Shown in pieces: positions 54,706 through 64,000 of a DNA stretch of 64,000 nucleotides. Source of the DNA: Acanthococcus lagerstroemiae (Eukaryota > Arthropoda > Insecta > Hemiptera > Eriococcidae). The notes beneath the pieces were generated by a model. The model had not been told where the DNA came from, ran no database searches, and worked only from the letters and a program-made list of their open reading frames with translations. The stretch covers positions 4,774,001 to 4,838,000 of the forward strand of contig CM063106.1 of assembly GCA_031841125.1 (NCBI GenBank). Direction: 5' to 3'. Positions within the stretch are counted from its first letter, which is position 1. Every line of letters starts with the position of its first letter. Both the position numbers and the translations under genes were made by a program.

Positions 54706-57502
54706 TGTGCTCCAACGCTACCTCTTCATACCAAGCGAAAAGAATCCTGTTACTAAACGTCAACGGATTATTAAATAGGAAAACCGAACTCACGCATTTT
54801 CTACAAACCGAGCGTATTGACATCGCACTTCTTCCGGAAACTCATCTCACGTCACGGAACCATGCTAAAATACGAGGATTAAGTCTTTTACACCTGCAAT
54901 CACCCCGATGACTCAGCTCATGAGGGGGGGGGGCAGTGATATACATCAGAAGCAGCCTAAAGCACCACGAAAGCAGCAGCTATACGTCGGAGCATATTCA
55001 AGCAGCTAGTGTCACAATTAATCACGACAACGGGACAGCATGCAAAGTAGCCGCAATCTACAGTTCGCCAGAACATAAAATCACGACCAATGACTACTTC
55101 ACGTTCCTCAACAGCTTAGGTGAAAGATGGATCATCGGCGGTGATTTCAACGCGAAGCACCACATGCGGGATTCAAAACTTATCACGACAAAAGGTACCG
55201 CGCTCTATAATGCCATCAACGCTGTTGGAGCATCTTGTCTTTCCAACGGTGAACCTACGTATTGGCCAATCGATCTCCAAAAACTCCCAGACTGTATCTA
55301 CTTTTTTATACATAAAGATGTTACTGGAGGTTTCTTCGACCTTCAAAACACCAGTGACTTCTCGTCGGACCACTCACCGATTATACTCACACTCAGCAAT
55401 CACATTATCCGTAAAGCTACACGTCAGAAACTCACCAGTAAGCTCACAAACTGGGATAGATTTCGCGAGGAAGTCACATCAGGCATTAATCTAACTATAC
55501 GTCTTAAAACTCCCAATGACATCGATAACGCAATTCGCAACTGCACATCCATCATTACAGAAGCAGCTGTGAATGCCACGCCTAAGCCCACCCACTTTAA
55601 GGAAGGGCAATACTATCCACAAGAGGTCCGTAACGCAATTCGGGAGAGAAGGAACGCCAGGCATCTCTGGGAATCTACACGAGATCCGGCTCATAAAACA
55701 GCCTTCAATAAACGTTGCAAAGAACTTAAGGGTATCATGGGCCGAATCAACAATGAAACTTTTTCATCCTTCCTGTTGTCACTAGATGCAACAAAAGACA
55801 CCAACTATTCGCTTTGAAAAGTAGCCAAAGCCATGAAAAAGCCTCCTAGCTACGTCCCACCAATTCGTACTCAGTCAAACGAGTGGGCCAGAAGTGAACA
55901 GGAAAAAGCCAACATATTCGCAGAACACCTAGAGAAAACATTTAAGCCAAATTATATCACCTCCGACGTCCCTCCGGTCACTGACGCGATACTCGAAAGG
56001 GTAGTTCCAGTGGCCGGGGGTGCGGTGTCATAGGGGCCACTTTGGAATGCGTGCATCGCCATACGTCCCACCACACCATCACCTCCGACGTCCTACCAAC
56101 GCTTACTAATACCACAAGCAGCCAGATCAAATTGACCTCTCCCGCAGAGGTCCGAAAAATTGTAAACAAGCTGAGACCAAGAAAAGCTCCTAGCCTAGAC
56201 ATGTTAACAGCCGACATTATCCGTGAAATGCCGCAAAAGGCGTTTGTCATGCTCGCGCACATTTTAAACGCCATTTTACATACAAATTACTTCCTGCAAC
56301 AATGGAAGGTAGCGAAAATCATTATGCTACCCAAGCCTGGCAAACCACTCGAAGACCCGAAATCGTATAGGCCAATCTCGTTGCTTCCAACGCTGTCTAA
56401 ACTCTTCGAGAAAATCCTTCACTGCAGGCTAATAAGCATTGTTCGTGAACTTCAAATCATCCCGGAGCACTAATTCGGCGTCCGCGGGAAGCACACCACT
56501 GTTGAGCAGGTGCACCGCGTAACCAACATCGTTCGTACAGCATTAGAAGAAAAGAAATTCTGCCCGGCAGTTTTCCTGGACGCGAGTCAAACGTTTGACC
56601 GGGTATGGATTCCGGGACTTATTCATAAAATCAGCCAATACCTCCCAACACATTACATGCATATAATACAGTCGTACCTCACGGACAGACAGTTCCAAGT
56701 ACATTACGGCGAGGCCACGTCAGATGAACGATTTATCCAAGCGGGTGTTCCCCAAGGAAGTGTACTTGGTCCCCTGCTCTACGTGATGTACACAGCGGAC
56801 ATTCCGTCAAACCAAGTAACCCACGTAGCTACATACGCACATGACACAGCAATACTAGCGCCACATAGCGACTATCTCACAGCTGTAGGAAATCAACAAC
56901 TGTCCCTTAACGAAATAACCGAATGGACCAAAAGATGGAAAATCAAGCTCAACTGCGTAAAATCCGTCAGGATCGACTTCGCTTTGAGGCCACACGCTTA
57001 CAACCCCTCCTCAGTCGATGACCAACAAATTCAAGTAAAGGACTAAGTCAAATACCTAGGACTTACACTAGACAGAAGGCTCACCTGGAAACCTCACATC
57101 GAATCAAAGTGCAACGAGCTCAAAATTCGGTTCAAATCCATGTACTGGCTGCTCCAAGCACGCGATAAATTATCAATCTTCAACAGACGTCTACTGGATG
57201 TAACGGTAATTCGACCTATTTGGGTATATGGAATCCAAATTTGGGGCTACTGCGCTGATTCTAATCTCGCCGTACTACAACGTCGACAGAATATCATTCT
57301 ACGAAAAATGGTAGGGGCGCCATTTTACATCCAAAATCAAACGTTACAGAACGATCTTCAAGTTGATCCAGTCATAGCTGTTGTCAAAAAACACTGCAAA
57401 TCGTATGAACGTCGTTTCTACTGTCACCCTACACTCTGGCGATCCAGCTCTTGGAGGAACCACCGCTCCGTAGACTCAAGAGGCGTATGCCGTTTGATGT
57501 AG
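54705..57502 (+). pseudogene. LINE ORF2: endonuclease and reverse transcriptase, inactivated
   Basis: ATG at 54705 shares its A with the ORF1 stop (TAATG). The endonuclease has ILLLNVNGLLNRK, DIALLPETHL (catalytic Glu), IIGGDFNAKH and SSDHSPI. The reverse transcriptase has KAPSLDMLTADIIREMP, KSYRPISLLPTLSKLFEKIL, DASQTFDRVW, AGVPQGSVLGPLLYVMYTADIP and the catalytic box as TYAHDTAIL, where the first Asp of YADD is His. In-frame stops at 54909, 54921, 55815, 56471 and 57044 and a 122-bp insertion (55972-56093) break it. Apart from that insertion, all pieces lie in one frame, so substitutions rather than indels killed it. Confidence 0.87.
55972..56093 (+). repeat. Insertion in LINE ORF2 with a 16-bp target duplication
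   Basis: The 16-mer ATCACCTCCGACGTCC occurs at 55956-55971 and again at 56078-56093; 106 bp lie between. The added 122 bp shift the ORF2 frame by exactly two bases, as seen. The inserted part shares about 50 bp with 45865-45917. Long target duplication suggests LINE-driven retroposition of a small RNA-derived or SINE-like repeat. No poly(A) tail is visible. Confidence 0.72.
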
Positions 57503-57690
57503 CGTAGTTACAAAAGTTATTCGATAAGTATCTCGTTAATTTGTTTTGTTTTGTATTGTACCTAAGTAGCTGGCGAATGCGCTGGCTACTTCTTCACGTC
57601 AATTCTATTAGGCTAACGTTAAAAGTAGATGTTATTGCCCTCGGGCAGGTCATAGTAAAATCGGAAACGGATGAAAAATATAATTAATGC

Positions 57691-60600
57691 AATATTCCAA
57701 GTTAGTGCTCCAAAGAACCATTTTTAAACGAATCCAATTCCGCCAATCTGGAGGGTGAAATTTTAATTCTCAGGCCCCGAAGGGAGGGATTCAGAATCTG
57801 ATTTGAAATTCGAAATCAGTAACATGAAAAATTCGTACGTTTATAGTTACCTCGGCATCACACTAAAAATTACAGAGTGGTGCTATGCTCCAACCCCTTA
57901 TATGAGAACAGAAAATGGTTCATTCTAAAGAATAAAAGACCATCCTACTTAAAGATTCTTCGCACCTCGGGTTAAACACAAAATGGTTCAAGAAATGGGT
58001 GACAGTGAGCTCTGTATTATTTTACACTACGTATGTGAAAAAAAAAGTAAAACAATTAATAGGGCGCATATGGAGCAAATACCTGAACTATCGACCGGGT
58101 ATACGAACACAAAAAGTTGGGTAACCACCGCTTTACACTCTGCATTGGGGAAGGTGTCCTCCTCTTTGAATGAAAAATTTGGAGAAGCATTAGCCTCCAA
58201 AAAATTTGCTCATAGGGCATATTATTTATAATTATAATCAAATCGCAATGTCCAGTCTAATAAATTTGAAAAGCTCTTCCCAAAAGATAGCAAAATGAGA
58301 ACCAAAACGGTATCTCACGTGGAGAATTTTAGTGTGGTAGTTTCGAAAATTTCAACGGAGTATAGAATTATCGCTTAAAAATGTTTCGTAATTTAAGTAA
58401 ATCGGGTCAGAAAGGACCATGTCCTTTTTTTTCTTCCTTAAAAAAAGGTAAATAATGGTAAGTATCCTAGCAGTTCATCGCGTATCATAGTCTGTCGTAA
58501 GAACAAACGGACACAGGCTTTCTAACTCAAGTTACTGGGTCTCTTAAAAATAAAAATTTTGAAAGAGGTGTTTGTTTATTCAAAAATTTCCTTCAAAGAA
58601 ATAACCATTCGAGTATAACACTATACACCTCTCACAAAATGAGTCATCGGCACCGTTGACATTCGGGAAAAGAAACGCCCTCCTCGCACAACTTAGCCTT
58701 AAATAATTCCACACGTAAAGGGTGCATTTGATCAAAATGTAGTCAAGACAGCTTCACGTACAAATAGAACTGCACACATTTTGAGCAGATTCGGAGTCCG
58801 GTATAACATTGAATCGTGTTCAAACTTTACAGAAAGATGATTCAAAAATGAATAGAAAATGAGTATTTACACCTCAACTTTGTGACTTCATTTTGTGATA
58901 ATCGAAACAGACATTTCAACGCGGTTCACGAACTTCAGCAAAGAAATGCTCGCTTTTTTTTCAAACTACACATTGAAATTCAAAAATCATCAAATTTGGT
59001 TTTGGAACAAAAAATTGGCTGTATCTCGAAAACTAGAAACGATCAAACGGGCCCTTTACGTGCAGAAGATAATTGTAGAACAGCAATCATTTTCAACAGG
59101 ATATCAAATTTCGTACTTGACAAAGCTGATCCTAAATCCGGCGAAGATTCGTACACGTAGCAAAGGTCCAGAAGCCGTTGTTCACCTATCTCGGAAGTCA
59201 GCGTCACCTACAATCAAAATGTTAAGAAGTTATAATACGATGAGGCATACACGAAAAATTTGTAATCAAGTACGTATAAATGAATGCTAGATTTCCTCAC
59301 AACGATAACTAAAATAATGCACAAATTCAAGAACCCCACCGTATTTGACATTCATAGAATACGCGAATTTCGAAATAAGTAGAATTCTACAGCGAAATCG
59401 AAGCAAAAGTCCAATGTCGACATGGTAAAACTTGACTTTTGTATTGAATTTACATCAAGTTCGATTACAGTGTCGGGTTTTCAAATTGTGACATTTACGT
59501 AACGACTTTCGTTTCAAGTAGCCATCAGCTTTTAAACCAATATACTCATACACAGTTGTTTTTCAAATGAACCACATCAACAATTTGGTTGGCAATTGGT
59601 AGTACGTACTAATACTTTGGATTGGTAGCGTCCAGCGAATACTGCTATGCACAGAACGGCAGGTAAATGCTTAGCAGAGTGTTAAATAAATGTAGTATAT
59701 GTATGTATATGTATAGAGTCTCAAAAACCGGTCCTGCTATCAAATTTATCATTGCACTGCTACCAGTTAGGAAAACTACTTTACCAATCGGCAAGTTTGA
59801 AAATATATTAACGGCATTGATTAATTAAATATATTGTATTTCAGAACTTATACTTTTCGTTTCTTTCCTCCGAGAAAACATATCTGAGATATCAGCTGTC
59901 GGCTTTGCTCGGTAAAATACCCTCTGGATCATGCTTCAGCATCTCTAGTTCAAGTCTCTGCGCAGAAATACATTTACAAATTCAATATTTCTAGAGGAGA
60001 TCGAATCATGTGCTGAATAATGCAGCTGTATAATTAGCGATGCGAAATACATTTGATCAAACCTCTTGAATTTCCTCAATGAGAAACAAGCACTATTCAT
60101 CACTACTCACTTCACATGCCTATTCAACAATCTAACGCTGAATACAGCTAAGTACGTGTTATACCTTTACTCAAAAGCTCGCTTTAATCGATAATTTTAA
60201 TTAGTATTTACATCCAAATTCAAGAAGAAATAGTGCATCTGAGTCACACCAACCGATGATGAAATCATTTTGAAACATGGCCGCCAGAAATCAAACAATG
60301 ACACAATCATACACTGGGATACCGATTACACGAAAGCTATAATCTCACAACTCCTCGAATGCAAACGGCGAGACGTTCAACTACTAAAATACGAACGTCG
60401 AGAGTCCACAAGGGACATCAAAAATTATTTCTACCCACAATTTAATTCTTACTCCTCAAAAAGATTCAAGCTGTTTGAAGTTGCTATTAGAAAATTATGT
60501 AAGAGCGGGATAGAAAATTGTGAAGCTGGATTACCTGAAAAAAGGCTTCACGATTCACGACAGTATATCCAGCTGTTTCAATTTTGCCTTCACAGAGTAT

Positions 60601-61460
60601 GAAGTTCACTGTTCATCTTATACAGTCTTTCAATTTACTCTTCAAAATAAATATTTGAAAACGCAACTTCACTTAAATAAGACTAGAAACACATTGCCGA
60701 TTAATAAGTTTCACCCCAACTCCATACAACACTAGCATTTAAAAAAAAAAACGCAAACCAGTCATCCACATACCATAGAATTTTCATTATTTTTAGAGCA
60801 TTCCTATTGGTCGAACCAACGCGCATCCCACCAAGTGACTCCAACACTCATCATTATTCATGATAAACCTAGATTGAAGATCTAAACGTCATTTTTATGT
60901 TCTATACATTTTATTCAGTGTTGCTCCTATATTTGGGGGAAAAACTGGCATATTTTATTAGCTCCTCTCATGCTTATCAGCAACATCATTAATTTTTCCT
61001 AACTACCACCGTTTAATTAATTAATTTATTAAAAGCAGTTGACTGATAAAATTAAAAAGACTGGAGTCGCCTTCTAACTTTGTAAATAGAATGTTAGACT
61101 TTCTGAGCATTCAAAGTTTGGAGCCTCCAAAATAACATGATGAAATATGCTAAAATACACACTTGTATGCATGTTGTTTTAAATGAAATACTTTTAATTT
61201 GAAAAGCTTGAGTATTAAACCACTTTATATTACACATGCATCGAAACAGAGGTTTAACAGTCTCATTTTGCAGATTGAAAGTTCATGTTATCACAATAGA
61301 TCGCAGCTGCGTTTGTAAATGCTACGGCACATGCGCAAAAGATTCTTTTCAGTCTTAGGACTTGTAAAAGGACTGAAAAAAGATGACGTCACGTATTTTT
61401 CTTTCACAGATGTGTACAATCAGCTGTTTGATGCATTTTTAATACAATAATATCTTACAA
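57691..61460. other. Intergenic, no gene recognised
   Basis: No frame shows a recognisable domain. The longest (58895-59290 and 60270-60602, plus strand) have ordinary composition but no start context, splice signals or similarity I can name. Confidence 0.4.
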
Positions 61461-61572
61461 TGCAAGGATTGAAGCGAGTTATCACGCCTCTGCACAACTA
61501 GCTTCACTCGCCTTCGGCTTGCTCCATTAACAGTCGTACTTGGCGTGATTAAGCTCGCTTTCAATCCTTGCA
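61461..61572. repeat. Foldback element, about 30-bp arms
   Basis: TGCAAGGATTGAAGCGAGTT…ATCACGCC at 61461-61488 is answered by GGCGTGATTAAGCTCGCTTTCAATCCTTGCA at 61542-61572 with small indels. Total 112 bp. The loop includes a second short stem (TTCACTCGCCTTCGGCTTGC). Confidence 0.75.
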
Positions 61573-61673
61573 GTGAAATATTTATACTATTCTTTAATTG
61601 CAATATAAAAGTTACTGACAGGATAATCTACAGTCCTTTGTCCTGATATACCTTAAGAAAAATGTAAATATGT

Positions 61674-62236
61674 GACCAAGCACACATGTGGACGCTATTC
61701 AGCAAAAGGGAACCAACCAACATATGGAAACAAAATGAGTTATTAGTATTGTTGGAAAGAGCGTAAAAAATAGAATTTTTCAAAACTGGGGCCCCATCTC
61801 CCCAATTCAAAAATGTGTACTCACATTGAAAAAAAGAGTATCAGTAAACAATATGTCATATCTATAGTTTCTATATGGTTCTTGAACTTCGAATCACATG
61901 TTCTCAAAAAGCAGATTTTGCTAGTTGATTCCCTTTTGCTGAATAGCGTCCATGTATACGCAAACTTCCCTGTAAATTTACAGTAAAAATTAGGTAAAGA
62001 GGTAAAAGAGTTCAATGAGTTGAGGGGTTAATACGTGCATTTTAGTATTCAATGTTACTGTTTCAAGGCTTCAATTATTTTGCAGTTGATCGAAGCAGCT
62101 TTGAATATTACAAAATATTCATGTAATATAACAATATAAGTGAACCATTCCTCAGGTGTGGAATGCGTAACATACAAGGCTGTTTTACTTGGAATGGAAC
62201 TGACAAACAAAATATACCTTGAAACAACATTGAATC
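61674..62236 (+). repeat. Left arm of a 2.1-kb inverted repeat
   Basis: Inverse of 63269-63817. It contains MITE copy 3 and then about 285 bp of unique-looking sequence with TGTAAATTTACA, GAAGCAGCTTTGAATATTACA and GGAACTGACAAAC landmarks. It has an 18-bp insertion (GGCTGTTTTACTTGGAAT) absent from the right arm. Confidence 0.85.
61690..61951 (+). mobile_element. GGACGCT-family MITE, copy 3 (left arm)
   Basis: 262 bp with TIRs GGACGCTATTCAGCAAAAGG and its inverse. ATGT flanks both ends (61686-61689 and 61952-61955), the 4-bp target duplication. By eye it differs from copy 4 at one base. Confidence 0.9.
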
Positions 62237-63268
62237 ATCTGTGCTCAAATTTCTTCCATTATCCTTGTTGATGTAGTTTATTAATGTCCAATAGATGTCA
62301 ACTATTCTATTGAAAAGTCAAGATTGAACGGTATCCAACTGGTGAGCTAGCGGCCCCATGGTAGCTCAATGTGCTTTGACAAACTTAAAAATAAAATCAC
62401 AATGCCACTACCTAAAGTGAAAAAACAAACTTGTCACAAGAAAAGGACCTTAGTGGTAACTGGTCACTGAATCCAACTTACCAGCCGTTTTAAAGAGTCA
62501 TTGGGACCCTATGTTTTAAACATTTGTACCCCCTTAACTTCATCTCATCTTCCCAAACCGCCTCTATTTTTGGGATACTCACTTGGATTTTGCTGGTTGG
62601 TTCCCGTTTGCTAAACAGCGTCCATATGTATTTTTATTCAAGGTAATAAATTATTCAACCCCAATCTATAGATTATGATGGCTGATGATCATTGATGCAA
62701 TGCAAAATCAGGCTCGGATCCAGACTATAACTTTTTTGGCTGGGGGGGGGGGCAGAAGGAAAAGTGCATGAAGCTCGCGGAAATCGTTCTGTCGCCCCCT
62801 CCCTCACAGATTGTCCCCTGTCTCCCATAAATTTTCCCCCTCCACTACAGATTTTTCTTTTTTTTTGATGAGGAATTTCGACCCCCTGTGGATCCACACC
62901 TGGCAATATATGGTAACAAAAAAAAAAGTAGTTGAAAAATGCCTGATTAGCAAACTTTGGGTATCCACCTTTGTGGAATGAACTTTTTTTTACCCCTTTA
63001 CCTATTTTTTATCATACATTTATGAGGAAATTTACGTATAATACGTGATTGTTTACATAATTATATTTTTCTTATGGGAAATTTACTTATTTCTTGAACT
63101 TTTTTACTTTATTACCGAATTTTTACTGTAAATTTATGGGAAAATGTATGTACATGTACTCGTTTACATATTTTCATTTTTCTTATGGTAAATTTACTTA
63201 TTTCTTGACAGTTGGGCACCAAAAAATGAAAAATATGAATTCATGAATTAGTTGATCTGCTTCATCGA
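62237..63268. repeat. Spacer of the inverted repeat, with a MITE fragment and tandem sequence
   Basis: Holds a 3' end fragment of the GGACGCT MITE (62586-62623), a relative of the 44-bp repeat near 62441, a G9 run near 62743, and at 63000-63230 about two diverged copies of a TTTCTTATGG-AAATTTACTTATTTCTTGA unit that also resembles the arm ends (TTTTTACTGTAAATTTA). No gene recognised. Confidence 0.55.
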
Positions 63269-63817
63269 GATTCAATGTTGTTCCAAGGTATATTTTGTTT
63301 GTCAGTTCCTTATATGTTACGCATTCCACACCTGAGGAATGGTTCACTTATATTGTTGTATATATTACATGAATATTTTGTAATATTCAAATAAGCTGCT
63401 TCGATCAACTGCAAAATAATTGAAGCCTTGAAACCGAAACGTTGAATACTAAAATGCACGTTACCTCTCAACTCATTGAACTCTTTTACCTCTTTACCTA
63501 ATTTTTACTGTAAATTTACAGGGAAGTTTGCGTATACATGGACGCTATTCAGCAAAAGGGAATCAACTAGCAAAATCTGCTTTTTGAGAACATGTGATTC
63601 GAAGTTCAAGAACCATATAGAAACTATAGATATGACATATTGTTTACTGATACTCTTTTTTTCAATGTGAGTACACATTTTTGAATTGGGGAGATGGGGA
63701 CCCAGTTTTGAAAAATTCTATTTTTTACGCTCTTTCCAACAATACTAATAACTCATTTTGTTTCCATATGTTGGTTGGTTCCCTTTTGCTGAATAGCGTC
63801 CACATGTGTGCTTGGTC
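63269..63817 (-). repeat. Right arm of a 2.1-kb inverted repeat
   Basis: Inverse of 61674-62236. Differences outside the MITE include several 3-4-bp indels and substitutions, so this part has diverged more than the MITE within it. The arm ends exactly where the hAT-like element at 63818 starts. Confidence 0.85.
63540..63801 (-). mobile_element. GGACGCT-family MITE, copy 4 (right arm)
   Basis: 262 bp in reverse orientation, flanked on both sides by ACAT (63536-63539 and 63802-63805), the reverse complement of copy 3's ATGT. The insertion therefore predates the inverted duplication. Confidence 0.9.
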
Positions 63818-63956
63818 TAGTGATGGGCAGTATCGATACATTTATACATCGATGTTTTCGATACTTTGGAAATTGTGTATCGATGCATCGATACACCTTC
63901 TTTTTGAAAAATATATCGATGTATCGAGCGATACATCGATACATGGCCCACTACTA
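63818..63956. mobile_element. Short hAT-like element with ATCGATAC-rich ends
   Basis: The left end TAGTGATGGGCAGTATCGAT and the inverse of the right end TAGTAGTGGGCCATGTATCG are imperfect inverted repeats. TAGTG-TGGGC-ATCGATAC ends are typical of small hAT derivatives. The interior is made of CGATACATCGATG words. I found no exact 8-bp target duplication. CATCGATGTTTTC at 63981-63996 suggests related sequence continues beyond the window. Confidence 0.55.
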
Positions 63957-64000
63957 CCTGCAATAACACATCTTTTAAAATACATCGATGTTTTCAATAC

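Larger units (their letters stand above)
54421..57690 (+). mobile_element. Jockey-like non-LTR retrotransposon, 5'-truncated
   Basis: The element retains the 3' end of ORF1, a TAATG junction, all of ORF2 (endonuclease and reverse transcriptase) and a short 3' region ending near ATGAAAAATATAA. It lacks the bulk of ORF1 and the 5' region. Flanking target duplications could not be recognised. Confidence 0.85.

Noticed and set aside
58895..59290. 131-codon plus-strand frame overlapping another of 92 codons
   Set aside because: Two registers are open at once and neither has recognisable motifs.
60270..60602. 110-codon plus-strand frame
   Set aside because: Protein-like composition but no domain, splice signal, promoter or relative I can name; length is possible by chance in 64 kb.
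61821..62015. 64-codon frame identical to one at 63476-63670 on the other strand
   Set aside because: The identity reflects the inverted repeat with a MITE in each arm; it is not a conserved gene pair.

Overview
This looks like animal nuclear DNA, most likely from an insect and possibly a sap-feeding hemipteran; that narrower placement is inferred from the flavour of the transposons and is weak. The evidence for a eukaryote is direct: AT-rich non-coding DNA dominates, GT-AG introns keep reading frame, TATA boxes and a poly(A) signal are present, and LTR, Jockey-like, RTE-like and BEL/Pao retroelements, a pogo-like DNA transposon, MITEs and minisatellites occur throughout. Only one convincing host-type gene is visible; nearly everything else with coding content is mobile or viral in origin.

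Layout. 0-5.7 kb: anonymous DNA with one MITE. 5.7-6.1 kb: a LINE reverse-transcriptase scrap. 6.9-16.9 kb: a degraded Polinton/adintovirus-like endogenous element, all genes on the minus strand. It encodes a retroviral-type integrase, a parvovirus-type phospholipase A2 domain in frame with a pX-like basic segment and an adenain-type protease, capsid-associated-looking genes and several small unknown genes, three of them with TATA-like boxes. A 4.68-kb Ty3/gypsy element with 236-bp LTRs is inserted into one of its structural-type genes. 17-18 kb: small tandem repeats. 18.0-22.4 kb: a transposon with 29-bp inverted ends and an AAAT target duplication, itself split by an almost intact pogo-like transposon (18,574-21,762). 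22.7-26.6 kb: two tandem arrays. 27-31.4 kb: a MITE, BEL/Pao and RTE remnants and a 51-bp tandem repeat.

31-40 kb is mainly anonymous with foldback elements. 40.07-43.69 kb holds a three-exon gene for a 212-residue protein made mostly of a PARP-type ADP-ribosyltransferase domain with altered active-site positions; it has a TATA box and a poly(A) signal. 46.1-47.6 kb is a cluster of minisatellites. 54.4-57.7 kb is a 5'-truncated Jockey-like LINE whose second ORF keeps one frame apart from stop codons and one 122-bp insertion with a 16-bp target duplication. 61.5-64 kb contains a foldback element, a 2.1-kb inverted repeat carrying a MITE in each arm, and a hAT-like short element at the window edge.

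The layers give a relative history: the viral element came first, the gypsy element later broke it (LTRs differ at 4 of 236 sites by eye), and the pogo element entered an older transposon. All family assignments rest on motif recognition, without database searches.
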